Shown piece by piece: positions 35,337 through 44,862 of a stretch of 64,000 bases of DNA. The stretch spans positions 2,605,501-2,669,500 of the forward strand of contig NZ_CP036263.1 of assembly GCF_007741515.1 (NCBI RefSeq), given 5' to 3'. A model generated the notes under the pieces. The model saw only the letters and a list, made by a program, of their open reading frames with translations, searched no databases and was not told where the DNA came from. This stretch comes from Adhaeretor mobilis. Lineage in GTDB: Bacteria > Planctomycetota > Planctomycetia > Pirellulales > Lacipirellulaceae. A program made the translations under genes and the position numbers. Numbering within the stretch: position 1 is the first letter of the stretch; each line of letters begins with the position of its first letter.

Positions 35337-35594
35337 CTACTCGATCCTCACCACGCTGAGAATTGTCACCATGCGATCCGCGATGCTCGGCTTGTAGAAA
35401 TATCGTAGCGGAGGCGCTTCGTACATCCACAGGTTGCCACCGAGGTTGGCTGACTGCGTAAACGGATCGTCGGCTAACTGGCTCTCGACGTGATCCGAGG
35501 CTGCTGAGACGGCATCACGATCAGTGGCATCCATCCATAGGGATGCCAAGTCATCGGTTGCTTCATCCAGGCTGACCACGGTGAAGTTCTTCAT
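35337..35594 (-). CDS. ParE/RelE-like toxin
   Basis: 85 residues, the size of ParE/RelE toxins. LASLWMDATDRDAVSAASDHVESQLADDP matches the N-terminal helices of a planctomycete ParE-type family, and PPLRYFYKPSIADRMVTILSVVRI matches the C-terminal beta strands that end in a hydrophobic-Arg pattern. Its ATG overlaps the stop of the upstream antitoxin-like gene by four bases (ATGA), typical of translational coupling in toxin-antitoxin pairs. Target (gyrase or ribosome) cannot be told. Confidence 0.7.
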   Translation of the reverse strand: MKNFTVVSLDEATDDLASLWMDATDRDAVSAASDHVESQLADDPFTQSANLGGNLWMYEAPPLRYFYKPSIADRMVTILSVVRIE

Positions 35595-35845
35595 GTACCG
35601 TATTTGGCTTTCAATTCCTGAACGACTTCTGAAAACAATCGAGTCGATCCGGTAGAAGCCATCCGACGACGTGCCTCGGCGATGATCTCATCCTCTTCTT
35701 TTTCACCATCTGAGGCAGCCTTGGCAAAGCGCGCAAACCTAACCATGATCTTTCCATCGTCATCAGCGATGGCGATCTCTTCGGTTTTTTTCGTCGCCTC
35801 AGCAATCAGCTTCATCTGATCGCTGTTCAAGTTAATTTGAACCAT
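35591..35845 (-). CDS. antitoxin-like protein
   Basis: 84 residues, acidic in the middle (EEIAIADDDGKIMVRFARFA, DGEKEEDEIIAEARRRM) with a flexible C-terminal tail, as antitoxins have. No clear helix-turn-helix is recognisable, so autoregulation is not evident. It precedes and overlaps the ParE-like gene by four bases, the usual antitoxin-first order. Confidence 0.6.
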   Translation of the reverse strand: MVQINLNSDQMKLIAEATKKTEEIAIADDDGKIMVRFARFAKAASDGEKEEDEIIAEARRRMASTGSTRLFSEVVQELKAKYGT

Positions 35846-35916
35846 AGCAGTCTCTCCATTGGGGAAGCGTATGCCACTATTCTAAGGGCTGAGGCCGATA
35901 TCTCCAAATATCGCCA

Positions 35917-37827
35917 CTAGCTCTTCACCTCAAACTCCGCATCAATCGCGTCGTCGTCGGACGTGTCGGAGCTAGCCGTTTCGTCGGGTGATGGGGCACC
36001 CTCCGCCTCGGCCGTGTCGCCGGTGTTCTTGTACAACGCTTCGCTCATAGCGTGGCTGGCTTGTTCCAGTTCGCTGATGGCCGTTTTGATGGCGGCCGGG
36101 TCTTCGCCCTTGGCGGCTTCGCGGACTTTGCCGATCGCCGCTTCCAGGGCGGTCTTGTCGTCGTCCTTGAGGTTGTCACCTTGCTCTTTGATCAGCTTTT
36201 CAAGCTGGTAAGCACGGCTTTCGCCTTCGTTGCGGGCTTCGACAAGTTCGCGTTTCTTCTTGTCTTCCTCGGCATGGGCAGCGCCATCCTCTTGCATGGC
36301 TTTGATCTCTTCCTCGCTGAGGCCAGAAGATTGCTCGATCTTGACGGTTTGCTCCGTGCCAGTGCCAAGATCCTTGGCCGAGACATTGAGGATACCGTTT
36401 GCATCGACATCGAACTTCACCTCGATCTGCGGCACGCCACGTGGTGCTGGTGGGATACCCTCCAGGTTGAACTGGCCGAGGAGCCGGTTGTCCGCGCACA
36501 TTTCGCGTTCGCCTTGGAACACACGTACTGTGACAGCCGTTTGGTTGTCGTCGGCCGTGCTGAAGACTTGCTTCCGCTCGGTTGGGATCGTGGTGTTCTT
36601 CTCGACCAGCTTGGTCATAACACCGCCGAGGGTTTCAATGCCCAGCGACAGCGGGGAAACGTCCAGTAGTAGGATGTCCTGCACTTCGCCCGAAAGTACG
36701 CCGCCCTGAATCGCAGCACCGATGGCCACCACTTCGTCCGGATTGACGCCCTTGTGGGGATCTTTGCCGAAGACATCCTTCACTAGCTCCTGCACGGCAG
36801 GAATGCGTGTGGAACCACCCACGAGAACGACTTCGTCGATCTCCTTAGGGTCCATCTTCGCGTCTTTGAGGGCCTGGATCACAGGGCCGCGGGTACGCTC
36901 AACTAAGTCATCCACCAATTTCTCGAATTGAATGCGAGAAATGTTCATCTGCAAATGCTTCGGCCCACTGGCGTCGGCAGTGATGAACGGTAGGTTCAGG
37001 TCAGTCGACTGAGCGGAGCTAAGCTCCTTTTTGGCCTTCTCGCAGGCTTCCTGCAAACGCTGTAGCGCCATCTGGTCGGAACGCAGGTCAATGCCTTGCT
37101 CCTTCTTGAACTCGTCGGCCACGTAGTTGATGAGCGCTTCGTCGAAGTCGTCGCCACCGAGGTGCGTATCGCCATTGGTACTGATGACACGGAACACGCC
37201 ATCAGCAACTTCTAAAATCGACACGTCGAACGTACCGCCACCGAGGTCGAACACGCAGATTTGTTCCTGCGTTTTCTTGTCGAGACCGTAAGCGAGCGAA
37301 GCAGCGGTGGGCTCGTTGATGATGCGAGCCACTTCGAGGCCGGCGATCTGGCCAGCGTCTTTGGTGGCTTGGCGCTGAGCGTCGTTAAAGTAGGCGGGCA
37401 CGGTAATGACCGCCTTGTTCACTTTGTGGCCCAGGTAGGCTTCGGCCGATTCTTTGAGCTTACGCAGCGTCTTTGCGGAAATTTCTGACGGCGTGTATTC
37501 CTTGTCATCGACGCCGACCTTCACGTAATCCTCAGGTCCTCCCACGACTTTGTACGGGACCATCTTTTCTTCGGAGGCGACCTCGTTGTGACGGCGGCCC
37601 ATGAATCGCTTTACGGAGTAAACCGTGCGGGCCGGGTTGGTGACAGCCTGACGGCGGGCCGGTTCGCCTACGAGAACTTCGTCCTTATCGGTGAACGCAA
37701 CAACGCTCGGGGTGAGGCGATTGCCCTCAGGGTTAGGGATGACCTTCGCTTCTTTGCCTTCCATCACGGCAACCACACTGTTGGTGGTTCCGAGGTCGAT
37801 ACCAATGATTTTTTCGCCAGCGGCCAT
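35917..37827 (-). CDS. dnaK: molecular chaperone DnaK (Hsp70)
   Basis: 636 residues from ATG 37827. [18 protein letters not shown] is the phosphate-1 motif of the ATPase domain; [16 protein letters not shown] and [17 protein letters not shown] are phosphate-2 and adenosine motifs; [19 protein letters not shown] starts the substrate-binding domain, and the lid ends in DAIDAEFE. An upstream TTG at 37839 is also open, but GGAGAG lies a few bases before the ATG, which favours 37827. dnaJ and grpE are elsewhere in the window. Confidence 0.97.
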   Translation of the reverse strand: MAAGEKIIGIDLGTTNSVVAVMEGKEAKVIPNPEGNRLTPSVVAFTDKDEVLVGEPARRQAVTNPARTVYSVKRFMGRRHNEVASEEKMVPYKVVGGPEDYVKVGVDDKEYTPSEISAKTLRKLKESAEAYLGHKVNKAVITVPAYFNDAQRQATKDAGQIAGLEVARIINEPTAASLAYGLDKKTQEQICVFDLGGGTFDVSILEVADGVFRVISTNGDTHLGGDDFDEALINYVADEFKKEQGIDLRSDQMALQRLQEACEKAKKELSSAQSTDLNLPFITADASGPKHLQMNISRIQFEKLVDDLVERTRGPVIQALKDAKMDPKEIDEVVLVGGSTRIPAVQELVKDVFGKDPHKGVNPDEVVAIGAAIQGGVLSGEVQDILLLDVSPLSLGIETLGGVMTKLVEKNTTIPTERKQVFSTADDNQTAVTVRVFQGEREMCADNRLLGQFNLEGIPPAPRGVPQIEVKFDVDANGILNVSAKDLGTGTEQTVKIEQSSGLSEEEIKAMQEDGAAHAEEDKKKRELVEARNEGESRAYQLEKLIKEQGDNLKDDDKTALEAAIGKVREAAKGEDPAAIKTAISELEQASHAMSEALYKNTGDTAEAEGAPSPDETASSDTSDDDAIDAEFEVKS

Positions 37828-38011
37828 AATTCTCTCCAAGGTTTGCCCGCCGGGTGGGTTCTAGGTGTGGCGGGGAGTGATGTTTCGTGTATTAAGTGGA
37901 AAGCCCATTGTTCCGAGTGCTGATGCTTCACGGTTCGCGGGGCAGGTGTTTTTGGTGTCTTAAGGTAGAAAGCAAAGTGCGTGCCGAGTTCTACCCTTGC
38001 AGGTGAAAATT

Positions 38012-38040
38012 CCTAAGTCATTTGCTTGTAATGACTTAGG
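38012..38040. promoter_or_regulatory. inverted repeat CCTAAGTCATT / AATGACTTAGG
   Basis: Perfect 11-bp arms (38012-38022 and 38030-38040) with a 7-bp spacer, 185 bp upstream of dnaK and 303 bp upstream of pheA. Geometry resembles an operator more than a terminator because no U-tract follows on either strand. Function inferred. Confidence 0.35.
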
Positions 38041-38170
38041 GGATTTGGTGGGTGGCGTAATTGAGCGTCGGATTGGCATATCGCTGTCAGATTGGCAGTA
38101 TGGAGGTCTGTCGTGACTTGTCGCTCAGGAGTCTAGTCCGCCAAATTGACAGTTCGTCGGTGGAGTGCCC

Positions 38171-38234
38171 ATTTCGTCGCGTTAGCTTGCTCCGCGATCA
38201 GTCACCAGCGCGGAGCAAGCTCACGCGGCGAAAT
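38171..38234. repeat. palindromic intergenic element
   Basis: Arms of 26 bp (38171-38196 and 38209-38234) match at 24 positions around a 12-bp loop. The core AGCTTGCTCCGCG / CGCGGAGCAAGCT resembles motifs in other gaps of the window (near 41750, 55595 and 62325). Confidence 0.75.
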
Positions 38235-38342
38235 AGGGGTGACCACGAGGGGGACGTTTATGAGGGTTCACCTCGCGGAAGAAACGCATCGTTTATTCAC
38301 ACATGCCCTTGGTGACATTCCGATTGCGAGCATACTGAGATC

Positions 38343-39428
38343 ATGCCCAAGAAGAAATCATCGTCTATTGAACGCGTCCCAACGCCCAAGCATCTGGCGA
38401 AGCTCGATCGCGAGATCCTTGCGCTGCTGAATGAGCGTGTGGAAAAAGCCATCGCGCGGAAGGCTGCGAAGCCCGAAGAAAGCGATACGCTGAAGGATGC
38501 CCGCGAAGCCATTGAGACGCTCGTCGCCGAAAGCAAGGGCCCGCTGGGTGGTGAAGCAGTGCAGGCCGTGTTTCGAGAGCTTTATAGCGGGCAGCGAGCG
38601 GCAGCGCAGAAAACTCGCGTGGCATTCTTGGGACCTGATTTCACATTTAGCCACTTAGCGGCGATCAAACACTTCGGGCAAAGCGTTGAGTTTGTGCCGG
38701 TGAGTTCCATTGCAGCGGTGTTTGAATCCGTCGAAAGGGGAACTGCCGAGTACGGGCTGGTGCCGTTGGAGAATTCGACCGACGGCCGCGTGACCGATGC
38801 GCTGGATGGTCTGTCTAAGAGTACCGCAAAGATCTGCGGCGAAGTGCCGTTGCCGATTCGCCATTGCCTATTGGGTATTGGCGCGCGTGGCGACATTCGA
38901 CGGGTATGCAGCAAGCCGCAGGCGCTCTCGCAGTGCCGGAATTGGCTGAGTAAGCACCTGCCCGAGGCCGAGGTCACTCCTGTGGCCAGCACCGCTGAAG
39001 CAGCCAGGATGGCCGGCGCGGATCGCACCATCGCAGCGGTAGCTAGTGCCGAGGCAGCGGCAGTTCACGAGTTGAAAGTGATCGCCCGCAGTATTCAAGA
39101 TCAAGCGGACAACGTGACCCGCTTCGCAGTGATTGGTGTTTCGCCCGGCGAAAAAACGGGTAACGACAAAACGGCCCTCGTGTTCGAGGCCCCACACGAG
39201 CCGGGTGCCCTGGCTGACGTGATGGCGATTTTCAAGAAGCAGCGGCTGAACCTCACCTGGATCGAGTCCTTCCCGATCCCTGGGGCGCGGGGTCGCTACC
39301 TGTTCTTCCTGGAGTTCCAAGGCCACCCCAGCGAACTCCGTCCACGTCGTGCGTTGGCATCCCTGGAGAAAAAGTCCCTAAGACTGACCGTACTGGGCTC
39401 CTATGCACAGGCGGAGCTGATCGATTAG
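38343..39428 (+). CDS. pheA: bifunctional chorismate mutase / prephenate dehydratase
   Basis: 361 residues. Residues 15-90 resemble an AroQ chorismate mutase helix bundle (LAKLDREILALLNERVEKAIARK). Residues 95-275 are a prephenate dehydratase domain (VAFLGPDFTFSHLAAIKHFG, EYGLVPLENSTDGRVTDALD, DNVTRFAVIG). Residues about 280-355 are an ACT domain (FEAPHEPGALADVMAIFKKQ) in which the usual ESRP phenylalanine-sensing motif reads ESFPIPG. It makes phenylpyruvate for phenylalanine synthesis. A DAHP synthase follows one small gene later, so this is an aromatic amino acid cluster. Confidence 0.93.
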   Translation: MPKKKSSSIERVPTPKHLAKLDREILALLNERVEKAIARKAAKPEESDTLKDAREAIETLVAESKGPLGGEAVQAVFRELYSGQRAAAQKTRVAFLGPDFTFSHLAAIKHFGQSVEFVPVSSIAAVFESVERGTAEYGLVPLENSTDGRVTDALDGLSKSTAKICGEVPLPIRHCLLGIGARGDIRRVCSKPQALSQCRNWLSKHLPEAEVTPVASTAEAARMAGADRTIAAVASAEAAAVHELKVIARSIQDQADNVTRFAVIGVSPGEKTGNDKTALVFEAPHEPGALADVMAIFKKQRLNLTWIESFPIPGARGRYLFFLEFQGHPSELRPRRALASLEKKSLRLTVLGSYAQAELID

Positions 39429-39481
39429 ACTGGTAGATTCGAGTTTATTCGGCAGGATCATCCAGTTAGGGTGGGCTATCC

Positions 39482-39742
39482 ATGAGCATCAAGCAAGCTT
39501 TGGCCATGGTCGTTGGTTGCTTTGCTATTGGCGTTACCGCTGGTGGTGGCATTGGCTGGGTTGTCGGTAAACTCTCACCCGAGTTAGCCTTTGCGTTGCT
39601 GCCGCTCCTGGATGATACTGCCGACGGTTTGGCTGTTTGCACGAGCCTGGGGCTGATCAACGGGGCATGGGCAGGCATTGCAGTTGGTATCGCAGTAACT
39701 GCAGTCGTCGCATGGTTCGAGAGCCGAAAACTGAAACACTGA
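39482..39742 (+). CDS. small membrane protein
   Basis: 86 residues with two hydrophobic segments (AMVVGCFAIGVTAGGGIGWVVG and GAWAGIAVGIAVTAVVAWF). No family is recognised. It lies between pheA and the DAHP synthase gene on the same strand; a link to the pathway is not evident. Confidence 0.65.
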   Translation: MSIKQALAMVVGCFAIGVTAGGGIGWVVGKLSPELAFALLPLLDDTADGLAVCTSLGLINGAWAGIAVGIAVTAVVAWFESRKLKH

Positions 39743-39790
39743 CCGTCGATTCAAACCAAAAACTCACGCATTAGATCACAACCATAAATC

Positions 39791-40843
39791 ATGATTATTA
39801 TCCTCAATGAATCCGCCAACGACGAGCAAGTCGACCACGTGGTCGCGAAAGTCGCCGAACTGGGCCTCGACACGACGGTCAGCAAGGGAAGCTTTCGAAC
39901 CGTGATCGGCGTGATCGGCGACGAGTCGTTGATTCAACCAGATCAGCTGGAAGCAATCCCCGGAGTAGCACAAGTGGTCCCCGTCATGCCTGCCTACAAA
40001 TTGGCGAGTCGTGAAGCGCATCCGAAGGCTTCGACGATTGAAGTTGGTTCAGGGAAGGTTAGCCCGGTGAAAATCGGCGGCGGTTATCTGGCAATGATTG
40101 CTGGTCCGTGTGCTGTGGAATCTGCAGAGCGCATGGACGCGATTGCTTCTTCGATTCGCGATTCAGGTGCGAATATTCTCCGCGGAGGTGCTTTCAAGCC
40201 GCGTACGAGCCCTTATTCCTTCCAAGGTCTGGCCGAAGAAGGGCTGGAAATCCTTCGAGACACGGGCGATCGCTACGGCATGCCAGTGGTGACTGAAGTG
40301 GTCGATCCTCGCCTGGTGGATCTCGTTTGTCAGTACACCGATATGATCCAGCTCGGTGCTCGCAACATGCAGAACTTCGTGCTGCTTACTGAAGTGGGCA
40401 AGACGGATAAGCCCGTGCTGCTCAAGCGAGGCATGAGCGCTACGATCAAAGACTTGCTCATGAGTGCCGAGTACATCATGGCCCAGGGCAATTCCAACGT
40501 GGTGCTATGCGAACGAGGCATCAAGAGCTTCGATCCAGCGACACGCAATCTGTTCGACATAGCGGCGGTTCCTCAGATTCAAGAGCTTTCGCACCTGCCA
40601 ATCATCGTCGATCCAAGCCATGCCACAGGCCGCCCAGAGCTGATCCCGCCGTGTGCTCTCGCAGGAGTAGCTGCCGGTGCCGATGGCGTGCACATCGAAG
40701 TCCACAACAAACCCGAAGATGCTATGTCCGACGGCCCTCAAGCTTTGCTGCCTGAGCAGTACGCTGAAGTCATGGTGCAAATCAGGAAAGTGGCCGAGGT
40801 CATGGGGAAGCAAATCAGTAAACCCGCCGCGGCCACCGTTTAG
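39791..40843 (+). CDS. aroF: 3-deoxy-7-phosphoheptulonate (DAHP) synthase, type I-beta
   Basis: 350 residues. The N-terminal 70 form a ferredoxin-like regulatory domain ([33 protein letters not shown]) as in Thermotoga-type enzymes inhibited by aromatic amino acids. The barrel carries [45 protein letters not shown] and [14 protein letters not shown], all family motifs. It joins phosphoenolpyruvate and erythrose 4-phosphate, the first shikimate step. The gene shares its strand with pheA. Confidence 0.95.
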   Translation: MIIILNESANDEQVDHVVAKVAELGLDTTVSKGSFRTVIGVIGDESLIQPDQLEAIPGVAQVVPVMPAYKLASREAHPKASTIEVGSGKVSPVKIGGGYLAMIAGPCAVESAERMDAIASSIRDSGANILRGGAFKPRTSPYSFQGLAEEGLEILRDTGDRYGMPVVTEVVDPRLVDLVCQYTDMIQLGARNMQNFVLLTEVGKTDKPVLLKRGMSATIKDLLMSAEYIMAQGNSNVVLCERGIKSFDPATRNLFDIAAVPQIQELSHLPIIVDPSHATGRPELIPPCALAGVAAGADGVHIEVHNKPEDAMSDGPQALLPEQYAEVMVQIRKVAEVMGKQISKPAAATV

Positions 40844-40943
40844 CCGACCATGGGGAATCAGGAACACGATTGGCGCAAATCGGTGTTCCTGACTCACTTG
40901 AAACACATTGAAATAACAGTCTAGGAATTAAGGAACTGAATTC

Positions 40944-41714
40944 ATGCGACGCCCACTGATTGCCGGTAATTGGAAGATGAACACTGACCGATCGAGCGGA
41001 ACCGACCTCGCGTCGGCGATTGCTGGTCGCGCTGGCGACGCAGGTGATGTAGATCTGCTGGTGTGCCCACCAAGCGTTTATCTGGCGAGCGTCAAAGAGT
41101 CGCTCGGCTCGGCGGAGGTAGCCCTTGGCGGGCAGAACATGTACCACGAGGCGAGCGGTGCATTCACCGGCGAGACCTCGGCAGACATGCTCAAGGATGT
41201 GGGCTGCAAGTACGTAATTCTCGGCCACAGCGAACGACGCCACGTGATGGGCGAGAGCGATTCCGACGTTAATAAGAAGACTCTCGCCGCCCTCGACGCA
41301 GGCTTAATTCCCGTGGTTTGCGTTGGGGAATTGCTTGAAGAACGCGAAGCCGGCAACACAGCCGCTGTGATCAAGGCCCAGTTTGAAGGCTCACTCGCCG
41401 GGCTTACCGCTGATCAAATGGCCAAGACGGTCGTCGCCTACGAGCCAGTCTGGGCGATTGGCACCGGCAAAGTGGCTTCCCCTGAACAAGCCGAAGAAGT
41501 GCATGCTGACCTTCGCAGTCTGATAGCAGATAGCTACAATGCGGAAACTGCCGAGCAGGTACGTATCCTTTACGGCGGTAGCGTGAAGCCAGGCAATGCG
41601 GCCGAACTACTTGGCCAAGATAACATAGACGGCGCCCTAATCGGTGGAGCGAGCCTCAAAGCAGACGACTTCCTAGCCATTGCTGCGGCCGGCGCGGCTA
41701 CGGTGAACGCCTGA
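40944..41714 (+). CDS. tpiA: triosephosphate isomerase
   Basis: 256 residues of the normal TIM barrel: GNWKMN (residues 7-12, catalytic Lys), ILGHSERR (His about 97), [12 protein letters not shown] (catalytic Glu about 169) and [10 protein letters not shown] near the end. It interconverts dihydroxyacetone phosphate and glyceraldehyde 3-phosphate. secG follows, with a short hairpin between. Confidence 0.97.
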   Translation: MRRPLIAGNWKMNTDRSSGTDLASAIAGRAGDAGDVDLLVCPPSVYLASVKESLGSAEVALGGQNMYHEASGAFTGETSADMLKDVGCKYVILGHSERRHVMGESDSDVNKKTLAALDAGLIPVVCVGELLEEREAGNTAAVIKAQFEGSLAGLTADQMAKTVVAYEPVWAIGTGKVASPEQAEEVHADLRSLIADSYNAETAEQVRILYGGSVKPGNAAELLGQDNIDGALIGGASLKADDFLAIAAAGAATVNA

Positions 41715-41765
41715 CACTACGAGAGATTCGCCTAACCGGCGAGCTACGTCTCACGCGGCGCGCCA

Positions 41766-41790
41766 GGCGAGGCATTGCTCGCCGACTTTT
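41766..41790 (+). terminator. hairpin between tpiA and secG
   Basis: GGCGAG (41766-41771), loop GCATTG, CTCGCC (41778-41783), then GACTTTT. It could be a weak terminator or attenuator, or part of the palindromic intergenic element just upstream. Confidence 0.45.
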
Positions 41791-41848
41791 GTTCCCTAAC
41801 AAGTCAAACCAGAAACAACTTAATCGCAAACGAGCGACGGAGCCCATT

Positions 41849-42289
41849 GTGACTACTCTTGCAACATCCTGCCTATTGGCCTTGAGTATGAAGCCCGTGT
41901 ACGGCTTGCTACTTTCGGTCACAGCAATCTTCATGATCCTACTCGTGCTGGTCCAACGTGGACGCGGTGGCGGACTTGCCGGAGCACTCGGCGGTGCCGG
42001 CGGTTCTAGCGCTTTTGGAGCCAAGGCGGGCGACGTGTTTACACGCATCACAATTGGCGCTGCGGCATTCTGGATCGTATTGTGCATTGCAGCTGCTAAG
42101 TGGGGCGGCGAAGGCGAAAGCCTCGTCGGGGACTTCGGAGCGAAGAGCGCCGCGGAATCTCCAGCCCAGCCTGGGCTCAGTGCCACGGAAGACGACGAGG
42201 AGGCCGAAGCTCCTGCCGAGACCGAAGCCGGTGACGGCGAAGGGGGTTCCGACACGGAGCCTGATACTGACGCATCTGATTCTGAGTAG
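41849..42289 (+). CDS. secG: preprotein translocase subunit SecG
   Basis: SecG of the SecYEG channel: two transmembrane segments with the conserved connecting sequence [16 protein letters not shown], then [16 protein letters not shown]. The acidic C-terminal tail ([20 protein letters not shown]) is longer than usual. The start is uncertain: GTG 41849 has GGAG six bases before it and gives 146 residues; ATG 41888 gives 133 residues and an N-terminus closer to other SecG proteins but lacks a ribosome-binding site. Confidence 0.88.
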   Translation: MTTLATSCLLALSMKPVYGLLLSVTAIFMILLVLVQRGRGGGLAGALGGAGGSSAFGAKAGDVFTRITIGAAAFWIVLCIAAAKWGGEGESLVGDFGAKSAAESPAQPGLSATEDDEEAEAPAETEAGDGEGGSDTEPDTDASDSE

Positions 42290-42318
42290 GCCTCTGCAAG
42301 ATTCGGCCAAGGCCTCCC

Positions 42319-43206
42319 ATGACGCTACTTAGTATGACCGGTTTTGGCGAAGCTCGCACCGAGCAAGCCGACCACGCAGTGAATATCGAACTGCGCACGA
42401 TTAACAGTCGGCACTTCAAGCTTAGCCTGCGTTCGACCGACGGCTACGGCTCGCTCGATGCGCGTATCGAAGCAATTCTACGCGAATCAATTCGCCGAGG
42501 CACGGTTCATGCGAACCTGAAAATAAGACACCTAAGTTCGCTGGATGATTTCCGCATCAATGCACAGATGCTGGAACGTTATGTCGACGAGCTTCAAAAG
42601 ATAGCCGCCAAACGCGATCTCTGCGAGGAACTACGACTGGAGCCCCTGGCATCATTGCCCGGAGTCGTCGAGCAACTCTCCACCGAAGCCAGCGAACCCG
42701 AAGACGTGTGGCCGGTCGTCAAGGCAGTTGTTACTGAGGCGCTGGAAAAGCTCACCAAGATGCGTGCCGAAGAAGGTGAAGCCCTAGCTGCTGACCTTAC
42801 TGAACAATGCCAGACGGTGGCCAAGTCGCTGGACATAATTGCCCAGCGTACCGAAGTGGTTGTCGATCATTATCGTCAGCGACTGCTCGAACGCGTCGGT
42901 GGCGCCCTCTCGGAACTGCAGGTCACGCTCGAACCGGCCGACCTCACACGAGAGGTTTGTCTGTTCGCGGAGCGCTCGGATATTTCCGAAGAGGTGGTCC
43001 GCCTGCGCAGTCACTTGCAACAGTTCGAAAAGACGATGCAGCTACCGGAAAGCTCTGGTCGCAAGCTGGAATTCATCTGCCAAGAAATGGGACGCGAAAC
43101 AAATACCATTGGTTCCAAAGCAAACGACGCGGAAATCTCGGCCCAGGTCGTGGAGATCAAGACCGCCCTGGAGCGGATTCGTGAGCAGATACAGAACGTC
43201 GAGTGA
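42319..43206 (+). CDS. yicC: YicC-family endoribonuclease-like protein
   Basis: 295 residues. LLSMTGFGEART starts the YicC N-terminal domain and the C-terminal DUF1732 domain ends with RKLEFICQEMGRETNTIGSK and AQVVEIKTALERIREQIQNVE, which is conserved in the family. YicC acts on RNA in E. coli. It begins 30 bp after secG and precedes gmk, rpoZ and coaC in an order shared by many bacteria. Confidence 0.93.
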   Translation: MTLLSMTGFGEARTEQADHAVNIELRTINSRHFKLSLRSTDGYGSLDARIEAILRESIRRGTVHANLKIRHLSSLDDFRINAQMLERYVDELQKIAAKRDLCEELRLEPLASLPGVVEQLSTEASEPEDVWPVVKAVVTEALEKLTKMRAEEGEALAADLTEQCQTVAKSLDIIAQRTEVVVDHYRQRLLERVGGALSELQVTLEPADLTREVCLFAERSDISEEVVRLRSHLQQFEKTMQLPESSGRKLEFICQEMGRETNTIGSKANDAEISAQVVEIKTALERIREQIQNVE

Positions 43207-43296
43207 GTTAGCCTGTAGGTAGTGAGGCTTTAGGCTTTAGGGCTCGTTTTCCGACGGCATCCTAGTACCTAACCGAATCCCCCAATCCCGAGCACT

Positions 43297-43890
43297 ATGT
43301 CCCCTCCCCGCCACGGAAAACTGGTTGTCCTCTCAGGCCCCTCGGGTGTGGGCAAGTCGACCGTGGTAAAACAGGTGCTGGCGGAGTGTGGCCCAGGGCT
43401 CAAGCTCAGCGTCTCGGCCACAACGCGTCCGCCTCGCCCGGGCGAAGTCGATGGCGTTGACTACCACTTCCTCAGCGATCAGGAGTTTGCCCGGCGGCGT
43501 GAGGCTGACGAATTCCTCGAAAGCGTCGAAGTTTTCGGCCGGGGGCACTGGTACGGGACCCTTTGGAGCGAGGTCAGGTCTAGTCTGGCAGGCGGTAAAT
43601 GGGTTATCCTGGAGATCGACGTCGATGGAGCCGAGGACGTGGTTCGGGACTTTCCCGCCGCGATCACCCTTTTCATCCGTCCCGATAGCCTGGAGGAATT
43701 GGAAAAGCGGCTCCGCTCTCGCGGTACCGAGAGTGAGGAAGCGATCGGACGGCGGCTAGCCGTGGCGAGGCATGAATTAGCCCTGGCAGATCGCTATCAA
43801 TACAATGTTGTTAACGACACAGTCGATCAGACAGTCCAAGAAATTTGCGAGATACTCCGCAGCAACGAATTCGAGAAAATAGGCACATAG
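43297..43890 (+). CDS. gmk: guanylate kinase
   Basis: 197 residues. P-loop GPSGVGKST near residue 14; [22 protein letters not shown] is the GMP-binding region; the Arg-rich lid and [12 protein letters not shown] follow. It phosphorylates GMP to GDP. rpoZ starts one base after its stop, so the two are coupled. Confidence 0.97.
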   Translation: MSPPRHGKLVVLSGPSGVGKSTVVKQVLAECGPGLKLSVSATTRPPRPGEVDGVDYHFLSDQEFARRREADEFLESVEVFGRGHWYGTLWSEVRSSLAGGKWVILEIDVDGAEDVVRDFPAAITLFIRPDSLEELEKRLRSRGTESEEAIGRRLAVARHELALADRYQYNVVNDTVDQTVQEICEILRSNEFEKIGT

Positions 43891-43891
43891 A

Positions 43892-44155
43892 ATGATTGAT
43901 GCACTCAAAGAAGAAGAAATCGTGAACAAAGTAGGCGGTCGGTTCAAGCTCTCTACCTTGATTCAAAAACGTCTTGCCGCCATCAACGCTGGCGCGCGTC
44001 CTCTGGTGAATTTCCAAACTGACGACAAAATGGAAATCGTCGTGCAGGAAATTCTCCAAGACAAAATCTTCCTCGATACTTCCAACGAAGTGAAAGTGGT
44101 TGCCGACGGACCCGAGTCGGGCGGCCCACCAGAGCTCGATCTCTCGGCTCTGTAG
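43892..44155 (+). CDS. rpoZ: RNA polymerase omega subunit
   Basis: 87 residues. [29 protein letters not shown] corresponds to the omega signature (GGRFxLxxLxxKRxxxLxxGA), placed after gmk as in other bacteria. The later part is less conserved and ends in an acidic and Pro-rich tail. Omega aids assembly of RNA polymerase. Confidence 0.88.
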   Translation: MIDALKEEEIVNKVGGRFKLSTLIQKRLAAINAGARPLVNFQTDDKMEIVVQEILQDKIFLDTSNEVKVVADGPESGGPPELDLSAL

Positions 44156-44177
44156 CCACAACTTCTAAGGCCTGCCG

Positions 44178-44726
44178 ATGAAGGCTGAAATGGTCGTTGG
44201 TGTCTCTGGGGGAATTGCCGCCTACAAGTCTGCTGCGCTCGTGAGTCAACTCGTGCAGGAGGACATCGGCGTCACAGTTGTCATGACCAAAGCCGCCAAG
44301 CACTTCGTTGGCGAGGCGACCTTTGCCGCGCTGTCCGGCAGACCCGTTGCCAGCGATTCCTTCGAGCCCTCGGCGTACCCCTTAGGCGCGCACATTGAAC
44401 TCGCTCGCAAAGCCGACTTGCTGTGCGTTGCCCCGGCTACTGCCAACTACCTAGCCCAAGCCGCCAGCGGCTTAGCTGACGACTTGCTGAGTACGCTAAC
44501 TCTGTGCTTTACCGGCCCAGTTCTCGTCGCCCCTGCTATGAACAACGAGATGTGGACCAAACCCAGTGTGCAGCGCAACGTGGAACAACTACTAGCGGAC
44601 GGAGTTCACACGATTGGCCCCGGCGAAGGTTGGCTCAGCTGCCGTGTACAGGGCGCAGGCCGAATGGCCGAGCCTGCGGAAATCGCTCAGGAAATCCACC
44701 GGCTGCTCGACGCCATCGACGACTGA
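44178..44726 (+). CDS. coaC: phosphopantothenoylcysteine decarboxylase (CoaC)
   Basis: 182 residues of an FMN-dependent flavoprotein ([62 protein letters not shown], with the catalytic-type Cys in [12 protein letters not shown]). In most bacteria this domain is fused to CoaB; here coaB is a separate gene 136 bp downstream. The pair makes 4'-phosphopantetheine for coenzyme A. Confidence 0.92.
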   Translation: MKAEMVVGVSGGIAAYKSAALVSQLVQEDIGVTVVMTKAAKHFVGEATFAALSGRPVASDSFEPSAYPLGAHIELARKADLLCVAPATANYLAQAASGLADDLLSTLTLCFTGPVLVAPAMNNEMWTKPSVQRNVEQLLADGVHTIGPGEGWLSCRVQGAGRMAEPAEIAQEIHRLLDAIDD

Positions 44727-44862
44727 CGGTTTTTACAGCCGAAACAGAAGATCAACTGCTGGGCATAAACCATGGTGCTTGCTTCTCACGGTTGCCTTCA
44801 ACTCCGCTGCCAAGATCGGACGCTAACGCGTTGCGGCTGATGTTTGAGGAACACAACGAGCT

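Larger units (their letters stand above)
37828..38342. other. divergent dnaK-pheA intergenic region with two inverted repeats
   Basis: 515 bp without a gene. It contains an 11-bp perfect inverted repeat and a 26-bp palindromic element, annotated separately. I find no CIRCE sequence (TTAGCACTC with its partner). Confidence 0.6.

Noticed and set aside
35591..35845. Antitoxin read as a helix-turn-helix regulator.
   Set aside because: No helix-turn-helix pattern is visible; only size, acidity and gene overlap support the antitoxin call.
37828..38342. CIRCE operator for dnaK.
   Set aside because: The inverted repeat present is CCTAAGTCATT/AATGACTTAGG, not TTAGCACTC/GAGTGCTAA.
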